Shown here: positions 30,168 to 35,542 of the stretch, piece after piece | Position numbering within the stretch: the stretch's first letter is position 1 | Layout: each line of letters opens with the position of its first letter | IMG/VR virus record: IMGVR_UViG_3300048588_000590 | Location: 1-35,542 of that record | Length of the DNA: 35,542 nt | Reading direction: 5' to 3' (one strand) | From: a virus | Notes under the pieces: generated by a model | Databases searched by the model: none | The model's input: the letters and a program-made list of their open reading frames with translations, nothing else | Told to the model about the DNA's origin: nothing | Made by a program: the position numbers and the translations under genes

Positions 30168-30401
30168 TTATGGCTCTTCCGCATCTTTCCACCTCACGAA
30201 GTCGAGGTCGTATGGTTGAACTCTGCCTATGCTTATTCCGTCAGCTTCTATTTTGAAGCCTCTCCACTTGTCCTTGATGGTGACTTCCACGCGTGCGAGA
30301 ATTACGCCACCGCCATTGTTGCGAATGATGCGCCTTGTTCGTACGACTGCGCGCTTCCACTTTTCCAAGCTGTACCTTTCGTATTCTTTTCGGGTAATCA
30401 C
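30168..30401 (-). CDS. Small basic early protein (77 residues)
   Basis: The N-terminal helix (KEYERYSLEKWKRAVVRTRR) is strongly basic. The rest is beta-rich (GGGVILARVEVTIKDKWRGF, then FVRWKD). The start is GTG 30401 in a GTGA overlap with the preceding stop, with GAGGAGGT five bases upstream. It is the last gene of the early unit. No family is recognised; a small nucleic-acid-binding protein would fit the charge. Confidence 0.72.
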   Translation of the reverse strand: MITRKEYERYSLEKWKRAVVRTRRIIRNNGGGVILARVEVTIKDKWRGFKIEADGISIGRVQPYDLDFVRWKDAEEP

Positions 30402-30676
30402 GATAACCTCCTCTGCGCAGGATTGCTGGCGGCTGTTGCGAGCGATTCAAGGCTCTTCCGAATAATGTGAGGGTCTGTTGGTGTGTGACTTTCCTCGCAC
30501 TCCTCGGCTTCTTCAAAACGAACGTATCGTTGTTTGCAATGCTCGCAATCGAAAGCCTGCATCTCATCAATATCTTCTATATCGACGCATTCAGAAGCGC
30601 AAGCGAAAGCATCACTGTGAGAAGTGTACTCTTCTTGGCAGTACGGGCAAACGAACAGCTCTACTTCAAGAACCAC
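30398..30676 (-). CDS. Double zinc-finger protein
   Basis: The protein has 92 residues. The first finger has CPYCQEEYTSHSDAFACASE, then C. The second has FDCEHCKQRYVRFEEAEECE, then H. Each looks like a C2H2/C2HC-type unit common in archaeal viruses. GTG 30676 is chosen because GAGGTG sits four bases before it; a longer frame to 30742 would overlap the neighbour by 77 bases. It may bind DNA or RNA. Confidence 0.75.
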   Translation of the reverse strand: MVLEVELFVCPYCQEEYTSHSDAFACASECVDIEDIDEMQAFDCEHCKQRYVRFEEAEECEESHTPTDPHIIRKSLESLATAASNPAQRRLS

Positions 30677-31085
30677 GAGGCACCTCTGCGTGTTTTGCGT
30701 GGTCGTCGATGGCTTCGCAGTTGTCAGCGTGACACTCTTCACAGAGAACGGCTTCTACCTTGAGAGCCTTCGAATAATCAAAGGTCACTGTGTCTGGTTC
30801 GAAACCGCAGCACTCGCAACGTATCTCGCAACCGGAAAGCCACGAAGTAATGCGTCGGCGCAAAGCAGTCTCATCCCAATCGTACCAACCTTTCGGAAGG
30901 TCCTTGATGCCAGCATTACGAATCCACTTGACACGCATACGAATATACTCTCCGTCAAAAGAAGAGTGGACGTCAGGATGACTTCTCCAAGCAATCTTGC
31001 GAGCTTCGCGGGAATTGTCAGCGATGACGTAACCGAAACTCCCGCAATCGTACTCTTCTTGCTCCTGCACAGCGTACGCTCTCAT
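30666..31085 (-). CDS. Early protein with cysteine cluster
   Basis: The protein has 139 residues. The N-terminal part (FGYVIADNSREARKIAW) looks like a small alpha/beta domain found in other viral accessory proteins. Residues about 86-126 contain CEIRCECCGFEP and CEECHADNC, a probable zinc site. I recognise no function. The start overlaps the coiled-coil gene stop (ATGA) and is preceded by GGAGAG. Confidence 0.78.
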   Translation of the reverse strand: MRAYAVQEQEEYDCGSFGYVIADNSREARKIAWRSHPDVHSSFDGEYIRMRVKWIRNAGIKDLPKGWYDWDETALRRRITSWLSGCEIRCECCGFEPDTVTFDYSKALKVEAVLCEECHADNCEAIDDHAKHAEVPRGS

Positions 31086-31366
31086 CGGAACTCTCCTTCG
31101 ACAATCTCGATTGCGTGGGTCTTCGCGTAACGGCGTGTCTCGGAAGGAAAGCGCTTTATCTTGCCCTCAACAGTTTTGAGCATATCCTTGACCCTCTTGC
31201 GGTCACGAAGGTTCGCATTCATAGACCTCTTCGCTTGGGACAAACGCTGCTCTTGTATCTTCACGCTTTCTTTCGCGTTGATGAGGTCTCTTCCGAGAAT
31301 CTCCAAACGCACTTTATAAGCGTCCCTTTGTCGTTTAAGAAACTCTATGTTGTCGCGCACTCCCAT
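31082..31366 (-). CDS. Small coiled-coil protein
   Basis: The protein has 94 residues, nearly all one helix with heptads (NIEFLKRQRDAYKVRLEIL, RLSQAKRSMNANLRDRKRV). It has a net positive charge. The start overlaps the previous stop as TGATG. No homologous family is evident; dimeric DNA-binding or structural roles are possible. Confidence 0.78.
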   Translation of the reverse strand: MGVRDNIEFLKRQRDAYKVRLEILGRDLINAKESVKIQEQRLSQAKRSMNANLRDRKRVKDMLKTVEGKIKRFPSETRRYAKTHAIEIVEGEFR

Positions 31367-31791
31367 CAGTCGTCCTCCGGTGCTTCCGCCACTTCGAGAC
31401 GGTCGAGATTCATTTTCTTCGCGAGTTCGTCGCTCGCTTCAAGAGCGCGCACAATCGCTATCGTGTCGTGAATATCGTTTTGACCCACCCACGAATAGCC
31501 CGAGTTCTCTTCTTCGCCGCTTTCGTGAACGAGACCGATGAGACCGCCCGCCATAAAAGGCATATGGAGCGGACAACAAGGCATCATCACTGAAAGAGAA
31601 GAAGACGGTCTTCCTTCTTGGTCGCGCTCTTCGTACGCAGCGAACAACCCACCGTTCTCCGTTCGTTTAAGAATCGGAACTCCGACGTTGATGAATTGTT
31701 TTCGTTTGCAGCCCGGGAAACTGCACGGAGCTTCCTTCAATTTCTGCACTTGCTCTTTGAAATCCTTCTTTGCTTTTTCGTTGCGGTCCAT
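31366..31791 (-). CDS. Early protein with C/H-rich core
   Basis: The protein has 141 residues. A charged N-terminal helix is followed by CSFPGCKRKQFINVG and MMPCCPLHMPFMAGGLI, which may bind zinc with Cys23, Cys28, Cys72, Cys73 and His76. The C-terminus is a helix (IHDTIAIVRALEASDELAKK). The arrangement of CxxxxC, then a polar stretch and CCPLH, resembles viral proteins of unknown role. GAGGAT precedes the ATG. Confidence 0.78.
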   Translation of the reverse strand: MDRNEKAKKDFKEQVQKLKEAPCSFPGCKRKQFINVGVPILKRTENGGLFAAYEERDQEGRPSSSLSVMMPCCPLHMPFMAGGLIGLVHESGEEENSGYSWVGQNDIHDTIAIVRALEASDELAKKMNLDRLEVAEAPEDD

Positions 31792-31803
31792 CGTGTGTAT
31801 CCT

Positions 31804-32184
31804 CTATTTGAGCCCGTTCGCCGCTTTGATAAGAGCGAGAGCCTCGTTAAAATCAGCGGGCACGAAAAGCACGGAAACACCCGCCTTATCGAAAAGGGCT
31901 TCCTTGCGCTTCTTGCTCGCATCCGTTTCAGTGTCACAAATCTCTATTACTTGGCTGCCGTAAAGCTCGGGAACAAGCACGTCAGCACGCAAAGGGCATC
32001 CGAGCATACGGACTTCGACAGCGTGGTCGTACCCTTCATCAACAAGCCACAAGAGAAGCTCCGCAGTAGCGCGCCGGGTTGCGGGTGTCCAGTTGCGGCG
32101 GAACACAGGGTTCCAGTGCACGCGCGCCATTGGTTCTATGTGGTCTCTGGCGAAGCGTGCTATGAAGGCTTGGTCGCTCGGCAC
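31804..32184 (-). CDS. Possible PD-(D/E)XK nuclease-like protein
   Basis: The protein has 126 residues. The helical N-terminus leads to a core with VEVRMLGCPLRADVLVPEL, QVIEICDTETDASKKRKEAL and GVSVLFVPADF. The succession Glu, Asp-Val-Leu-Val, (I)E-x-x-D-T-E and a closing strand-turn resembles restriction-endonuclease-like folds, but the expected ExK lysine is not present, so catalysis is uncertain. The start is GTG 32184, after GGAGG. It could be a recombination nuclease or an inactive relative. Confidence 0.72.
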   Translation of the reverse strand: MPSDQAFIARFARDHIEPMARVHWNPVFRRNWTPATRRATAELLLWLVDEGYDHAVEVRMLGCPLRADVLVPELYGSQVIEICDTETDASKKRKEALFDKAGVSVLFVPADFNEALALIKAANGLK

Positions 32185-32187
32185 CTT

Positions 32188-32466
32188 TCATTCCTCCACG
32201 AGCTCGAAACCGAGGTCGACAATGCTTTCGGGAAGAGGGTCGGGTGGTCGGCTTATCGTGATGGCAATGCTTGTTAGACAGTAGTTGCAATTGTACACGT
32301 GCTCCACGTCGAAGTCTTCGTTCTCCCAGTCAGGGTATTTCCCATTGACGCAAGGAAGTATTCCTGCGCGAGAGAACGACATTTTATTCGTTCCGCACAC
32401 AGGGCAAATCCTGTTGAATCGCAAAGGATGCGTCTTTGCTGGCAGGCGTTTCTTACTTCTTGACAA
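32188..32466 (-). CDS. Zinc-ribbon early protein
   Basis: The protein has 92 residues. CPVCGTNKM (Cys21, Cys24), a further cysteine at LPCVNGK and CNYCLTS near residue 60 give four or more zinc ligands around an acidic insert. The start is TTG 32466, supported by GAGGTG four bases upstream within the end of the small membrane gene, the same design as GTG 30676. Function is unknown. Confidence 0.75.
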   Translation of the reverse strand: MSRSKKRLPAKTHPLRFNRICPVCGTNKMSFSRAGILPCVNGKYPDWENEDFDVEHVYNCNYCLTSIAITISRPPDPLPESIVDLGFELVEE

Positions 32467-32605
32467 GCGGCACCTCTTTGAAGACCGTCCTTCGGCGTAG
32501 GAAGTAGTACACTATCGCGAGCGGGAAGAAAACAATCGTCCAGAAAACGAGCGTCCACTTGCTCCCGTAGAATTCGGTGACAACGGCTTTATACGTGCGT
32601 GTCAT
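32453..32605 (-). CDS. 50-residue membrane protein
   Basis: A short frame from ATG 32605 encodes a 17-residue polar start, one transmembrane segment (WTLVFWTIVFFPLAIVYYFL) and a basic tail ending PLVKK. TAATG joins it to the clamp gene, and it overlaps the zinc-ribbon gene by 14 bases. It would insert in the cytoplasmic membrane early in infection. Possibilities are superinfection exclusion or tethering of replication, with no direct evidence for either. Confidence 0.75.
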   Translation of the reverse strand: MTRTYKAVVTEFYGSKWTLVFWTIVFFPLAIVYYFLRRRTVFKEVPLVKK

Positions 32606-33030
32606 TATTCAATCCTCGGGGCGAGCCATAATGCGAAATGCTCGGTTTTTATAGCGATGGGTGTGTTCTTTCCCATTTCGAACGATGCTGATTCGTCCAT
32701 TAAGTGCGCTGCCGTAACGATTTTTTGTACGTACTCAAGAGAGTAGCGCGTGCTCACAAGCTTCGAAACGGGCGGGTCAGCGACTTTTTCAGTCGCGTCG
32801 CGAGACGGCGCTTTGCTTGCGTGGCTCCACCACGGGCGCAATACTTGCTCTGCTTCGGAAGTGAGCGGCACTACTGCGCAGACGTTCGCTGCGTCCATTA
32901 CGCACCACTCTTCTTTGAGGCGTTCGCGCGGGTTCACGTCTTGGTGCTCCCTGTACCCTTCAACTGGGATTATTGTTGCGAGGGCTTGCTGCACTCGAAG
33001 GCAGCTCCGACCGATAGGTTCTGGTTTCAT
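32605..33030 (-). CDS. Short PCNA-like sliding clamp (single-domain size)
   Basis: The protein has 141 residues, against about 245 for archaeal PCNA. Residues 41-58 (EWCVMDAANVCAVVPLTS) match the first-domain motif around AMDPSHVALV. Residues 94-141 match the extreme C-terminus: TRYSLEYVQKIV, NTPIAIKTEHF and the terminal LAPRIE. The middle two quarters of a normal clamp and the interdomain loop appear missing, replaced by a basic and polar linker (about 65-93). It probably interacts with host replication factors or forms a ring by higher multimerisation. The sequence motifs are clear to me; the architecture is inference. Confidence 0.8.
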   Translation of the reverse strand: MKPEPIGRSCLRVQQALATIIPVEGYREHQDVNPRERLKEEWCVMDAANVCAVVPLTSEAEQVLRPWWSHASKAPSRDATEKVADPPVSKLVSTRYSLEYVQKIVTAAHLMDESASFEMGKNTPIAIKTEHFALWLAPRIE

Positions 33031-33446
33031 TCTTTCTTCTCCGTGTCTTTCGTGGCGTTGCTTTGTCGTTCTGCTTCCTCTTCGATGCGCGTTATCTGGT
33101 GCATCGAACGATAAACAGTCTCCGAGACCCTTATCAAGTCGTGCGGCGCCGTTATCTTGAGATTCTTGCAGTCTTCCTTCTCCGTGACGAGAAACAAGTC
33201 TCCGTCTCGCGCGAGATTGATTGCGAGGACGTTATGGTGGAAGCAGAACGGAACAGGGATTGTCTTGTTCTCGATGATGCGAGGCTCTTTGCCGTCTTCG
33301 ACCATCACCACTTGAAGAGGAACGTGAATCCTTGCTGGGCGTGTGCAACGGTTTATTCCGCAGGGATGGTCTTTTTCCATATGCTCTTGAAGGCGTTGCT
33401 CTGGTGTTTTTTTGTCAATGCTTGCTTTTTGTTTAATCGTTTCCAT
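33027..33446 (-). CDS. Early protein with possible zinc site
   Basis: The protein has 139 residues. CGINRCTRPARIHVPLQVV (residues about 29-47) and FCFHHNVLAI (about 68-77) could bind one zinc through two Cys, one Cys and two His. The C-terminal third is helical and highly charged. It lies just upstream of the clamp gene and overlaps it (ATGA), so co-expression is certain if the clamp is made. No function is recognised. Confidence 0.78.
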   Translation of the reverse strand: METIKQKASIDKKTPEQRLQEHMEKDHPCGINRCTRPARIHVPLQVVMVEDGKEPRIIENKTIPVPFCFHHNVLAINLARDGDLFLVTEKEDCKNLKITAPHDLIRVSETVYRSMHQITRIEEEAERQSNATKDTEKKE

Positions 33447-33448
33447 AG

Positions 33449-33940
33449 TTAGTTGACCTCGGGTAGTTCTTCTCTTGTGAGAAGTTTTATCGGTATGCAG
33501 TACGTCCTCTCTTGAAGTCCTCCTGTGCGGACGCCTTCGCGGATGTAGCTGTTCACTTTGTTTTGTGTTCGTATAAGACCGTTCTCCGTGCAGAAAGCCC
33601 GCAAAGCGTTCGGTGTCGTGCTGTACGCTCTACCGTCCGGGTGAACGAACACTACGCGTTGAGCGCCGAAGCGTATCGCGAGGTCAAGGTTTTCCTCGTT
33701 GATGCTCTCCGCGTACCCTGCGAGGCTTGGTTCTTTGCGCGCGAACTCCGGGAATTGTCTTCCGAACGTGATGAAGTATTCTCGCTTGAAGAGAGCGTAG
33801 AGCGTCTCCCCTGTTTCTTGGTTGCGGATGATGACGTGCCTGTTGTGATTGAGCGGAGTGCGTTGGTAAAGAGAACTTTCCCTTCTTGTGAGCGCGCGGC
33901 ACAGCCAAGCGAAAGCGTCGTTCGCATCGTAGAACTTCAC
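33449..33940 (-). CDS. Early protein of unknown function (163 residues)
   Basis: It is an alpha/beta protein with VVFVHPDGRAYSTTPNALRA and ENGLIRTQNKVNSYIREG in its second half. The pattern of a short strand-turn-strand plus helices resembles small homing-nuclease-associated DNA-binding modules, which could place it as a DNA-binding protein, but no catalytic motif is present. GTG 33940 has AAAGGAGG at good spacing and overlaps the HTH gene stop (GTGA). Confidence 0.78.
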   Translation of the reverse strand: MKFYDANDAFAWLCRALTRRESSLYQRTPLNHNRHVIIRNQETGETLYALFKREYFITFGRQFPEFARKEPSLAGYAESINEENLDLAIRFGAQRVVFVHPDGRAYSTTPNALRAFCTENGLIRTQNKVNSYIREGVRTGGLQERTYCIPIKLLTREELPEVN

Positions 33941-34146
33941 GTTCGAGCCTCCTTTGCTATCGAGCGGTTCCTTACGAGCGATGATGCTTCTTCGACAACG
34001 ACGCGCGCTGCCCTGCGGTCGATTCCCGCTGCTCGCGCGCTTGCGCCGATGGTTTTTCCTTCTTGCAGTCCCGCGAAGAGTTGTTCTTTTTGCGTTGGTG
34101 TGAGCTCGCTTGCTATTCTACGCGCTCTTTCTTCGTCGACGCTCAC
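33937..34146 (-). CDS. Small helix-turn-helix protein
   Basis: The protein has 69 residues. LTPTQKEQLFAGLQEGKTI, then GASARAAGIDRRAARVVVEE, is a canonical helix-turn-helix of the resolvase/sigma-4 style. The start is GTG 34146, in GTGA overlap with the upstream stop and with AAGGAG nine bases before; a longer frame to 34275 would run through the neighbour. It is a likely early transcription regulator. Confidence 0.75.
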   Translation of the reverse strand: MSVDEERARRIASELTPTQKEQLFAGLQEGKTIGASARAAGIDRRAARVVVEEASSLVRNRSIAKEART

Positions 34147-34292
34147 AGTATCTTCTCCTTCGAGCACCCAAACCGAGTGCACACGTAGCGGTTCCCTATG
34201 TCGGCTCCTCCGCCGAAGTAGTTCCTGCGCCAAGTCGCGTTGAGGAACTGCCATTTGTGCAGCCCGAGGCGGCACAGCAAAGGTTTTTTCAT
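34143..34292 (-). CDS. Small zinc-binding protein (CxxGxHxW type)
   Basis: The protein has 49 residues. LLCRLGLHKWQF at the N-terminus and CTRFGCSKE near the C-terminus form a compact zinc site (two early ligands Cys and His, two late Cys). Proteins of this size and pattern are frequent in phages and archaeal viruses, without known function. ATG 34292 forms ATGA with the previous stop. Confidence 0.72.
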   Translation of the reverse strand: MKKPLLCRLGLHKWQFLNATWRRNYFGGGADIGNRYVCTRFGCSKEKIL

Positions 34293-34462
34293 CGCTTGCT
34301 CCGCGTGATGCGACGCAGCTCGACGAGTAGCTCCGCGTCTGTTTCGTTCTTTGTGTGCACAGATGCTATTTTTATTAGCGTCGCGAGCGGAACGTCGGGT
34401 AGGCGCAGCCAAGCGCTTTCGAGTTCTTCGAGTAGTTCGTGCATATCGTCTCTTCGTGTCAT
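34289..34462 (-). CDS. Small acidic helical protein (57 residues)
   Basis: A short frame from ATG 34462 encodes MTRRDDMHELLEELESAWLR, then LPDVPLATLIKIAS and a basic end TRSKR. The L-x-x-x-W-x-x-x-PDxxLxxLI design resembles a family of small phage proteins with unknown role. It is coupled by four-base overlaps at both ends, which supports that it is real. Confidence 0.72.
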   Translation of the reverse strand: MTRRDDMHELLEELESAWLRLPDVPLATLIKIASVHTKNETDAELLVELRRITRSKR

Positions 34463-34626
34463 TGTTTGATACCAAGCTCTTTTCGCATAATGTACTTCGT
34501 TGTGCGCGTGTAGCCGTTCACGCTTTCGTCTTCAAAGAAGCGCAAGCCTCGGCGTTTCGCGTAGTCACGAAGACGTTCTTGTTCTTCGTCGCTGAAATAA
34601 AAGTTGCCTGTTACTGCATTAGCCAT
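34459..34626 (-). CDS. Small protein, possible ribbon-helix-helix type
   Basis: The frame from ATG 34626 gives 55 residues: a beta-like start (NFYFSDEEQERLRDYAKRRG) followed by a helix with NGYTRTTKYIMRKELGI. Length and layout are compatible with a CopG-type DNA-binding protein, but the second helix is not typical. Its stop overlaps the next start (ATGA), and its ATG lies eight bases inside the ADP-ribosyltransferase-like gene. Confidence 0.68.
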   Translation of the reverse strand: MANAVTGNFYFSDEEQERLRDYAKRRGLRFFEDESVNGYTRTTKYIMRKELGIKQ

Positions 34627-34918
34627 TGTTTTTCTCCGTACCCTCGCTGAATAACTTTGATGGTCCCGGGTCGTGGACCACCGTCACTGTGTGAATTGGA
34701 ATCGCGTTTGTTATCTCGACTTCCCACGCGTCGCCTTTGTCTTCTTCGGTGATGTCGAGTTCTGCTGATAGCACGAAGTCTCCCCATTTCTGGGCTTCTT
34801 CTTGATTGAACGCGAAGAACGTGCTTCTCGTTGCGTCGCCGGGTCTTATTCCCCATAGTACGCCTTCGTTGAGCATTTTGCGGTACTTCGCTCTCGTGGT
34901 GCCGTGAAAAATCTTCAT
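34619..34918 (-). CDS. ADP-ribosyltransferase-like protein
   Basis: The protein has 99 residues. It opens MKIFHGTTRAKYRKMLNEGV, with the HGT motif that binds NAD in many ADP-ribosyltransferases and in RNA 2'-phosphotransferase relatives. It continues with TRSTFFAFNQEEAQKWGDFV, equivalent to the strand that often carries Ser/Thr-x-x, and ends with IPIHTVTVV. Viral members may modify host polymerase or translation factors, or be non-enzymatic. ATG 34918 forms ATGA with the upstream stop; a longer frame to 35011 would run inside the neighbouring gene. Confidence 0.8.
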   Translation of the reverse strand: MKIFHGTTRAKYRKMLNEGVLWGIRPGDATRSTFFAFNQEEAQKWGDFVLSAELDITEEDKGDAWEVEITNAIPIHTVTVVHDPGPSKLFSEGTEKNNG

Positions 34919-35160
34919 CGGGTTTTCCTCTTGGCGCGTCCCGTGCTGATGTCTTCTCCGGGAAAATATTCTGTGAACGCGTCTCTCGCCACTTCCGCGG
35001 GCGTTGCCCATCGTCCTTCAATAGGAAGCTCTCCGTTTCGGTCGAGTGCGGCTGTGAGGCGTGAGCCGTCATCGTAAGCATAGACTGTCTTGTCGTTGTA
35101 GAAGACCGTCTGGAGTATTTCACGCAACGCTCTTCGTCCCGGATTCTTCGCTTTGCTCAT
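34915..35160 (-). CDS. Small early protein (81 residues)
   Basis: The protein has a basic N-terminus (SKAKNPGRRALREIL), a central YAYDDGSRLTAALDRNGELP and a basic C-terminus. No family is recognised. It lies between the SSB-like gene and the ADP-ribosyltransferase-like gene, with four-base overlaps on both sides; ATG 35160 is preferred over an upstream in-frame start at 35172 for that reason. Confidence 0.75.
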   Translation of the reverse strand: MSKAKNPGRRALREILQTVFYNDKTVYAYDDGSRLTAALDRNGELPIEGRWATPAEVARDAFTEYFPGEDISTGRAKRKTR

Positions 35161-35542
35161 CGGAACACCCACTCTTCGAGTTGCTCCGCGATGCGAATGA
35201 TTTCGAACTTCAATGCAGCGGCGATTTGCGGTGTCGCAACACTTTCGGAACTATGAAAAGTCCCGGCGTTCACCTTCAAAGCTTCCGAATAAATATTCGT
35301 TGCCGTGTTAAGGCACGCTTGACGGGCTATGCGCCGGGTTTCCTCCTCGCTCCTTCCGGGTCGCCATCCCCCAGATGACGAACGCGGACTGCTCGTAGGA
35401 TTGCCGGATGAGGCGGGAAGAGCGGGAACTTGTATTTCGAGGATGCCACCGTCGAGACCTTGAACGATAGTGATTTCTTGCCCTTTCCACCGGAAGAACT
35501 TGTCCGGCATTGGCGCCGTGCCGACGTAGTTCGACCAAGTGC
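35157..35542 (-). CDS. Early protein, possible ssDNA-binding protein (3' part, cut by contig end)
   Basis: This is the C-terminal portion of the 165-residue protein whose start is ATG 239. Bases 35416-35542 duplicate 1-127, so the unique remainder is 35157-35415. It includes the Ser/Pro-rich linker (SSGNPTSSPRSSSGGW), an Arg/Glu-rich helix and the terminal EIIRIAEQLEEWVFR. The frame crosses the junction without interruption, which supports circularity. The Met near 35510 is internal, not the start. Confidence 0.85.
   Translation of the reverse strand, partial: TWSNYVGTAPMPDKFFRWKGQEITIVQGLDGGILEIQVPALPASSGNPTSSPRSSSGGWRPGRSEEETRRIARQACLNTATNIYSEALKVNAGTFHSSESVATPQIAAALKFEIIRIAEQLEEWVFR
35416..35542. 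repeat. Right copy of 127-bp terminal direct repeat
   Basis: It is identical to bases 1-127. Removing one copy gives a 35,415-bp circle in which all early genes form one continuous co-directional array. Confidence 0.95.

Noticed and set aside
1-35542. Many open frames on the plus strand, some over 200 codons
   Set aside because: They lie antisense to well-supported minus-strand genes, have Cys/Phe/Val-rich improbable compositions and lack ribosome sites. They are shadows of the codon bias.
1-35542. CRISPR arrays, tRNA genes, rRNA, insertion sequences, integrase and attachment sites
   Set aside because: I looked for regular short repeats, cloverleaf patterns, transposase DDE or tyrosine recombinase motifs and saw none.

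Overview
This window is an almost certainly complete genome of a tailed virus (Caudoviricetes, siphovirus-like) with an archaeal host. The first 127 bases repeat exactly as the last 127. That is the signature of a circular or circularly permuted genome assembled with a k-mer of 127, giving a unit genome of 35,415 bp. One gene is cut by the artificial ends. Every gene I can support lies on the minus strand, so transcription runs from high to low coordinates and across the contig junction.

Archaeal evidence: transcription units begin with TATA boxes of the type AACATATAA, 26-43 bases upstream of start codons, and several genes appear leaderless. Ribosome sites are GAGGTG or GGTGA. There is a PCNA-type clamp ending in the APRIE motif, and the surface proteins are rich in N-glycosylation sequons. 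I cannot name the host lineage. The composition does not look haloarchaeal.

Late region (about 30,000 down to 3,950): small and large terminase, a 290-bp non-coding gap, portal, Mu-F-like head morphogenesis protein, zinc protein, winged-helix protein, prohead protease fused to scaffold, HK97-fold capsid, small virion protein, head-tail adaptors, tail tube, tail assembly chaperones, short tape measure with Trp-rich 19-residue repeats, distal tail protein, LamG-bearing hub, baseplate proteins and a trypsin-like protease. A surface module follows: two large tail-fibre-like proteins that carry Sec signal peptides, and two lipoproteins. Next come a coiled-coil membrane protein, a metallophosphoesterase, a small conserved protein and a holin-like membrane protein.

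Regulatory gap (3,581-3,949): TATA boxes in both orientations, inverted repeats and convergent terminator-like signals. It separates the late genes from the early genes and may contain a short plus-strand RNA or an origin.

Early region (3,580 down to 1, continuing 35,415 down to 30,168): ribbon-helix-helix regulator, zinc ribbons, minimal metzincin-like protein, Spo11/TopoVI-A-like TOPRIM protein, coiled-coil proteins, an SSB-like candidate, an ADP-ribosyltransferase-like protein, HTH and zinc proteins, an unusually short PCNA-like clamp, a nuclease-like protein and several small unknowns. Most are coupled by 1- to 4-base start/stop overlaps. No polymerase, primase, helicase or integrase is visible, so replication probably depends on host enzymes recruited through the clamp.
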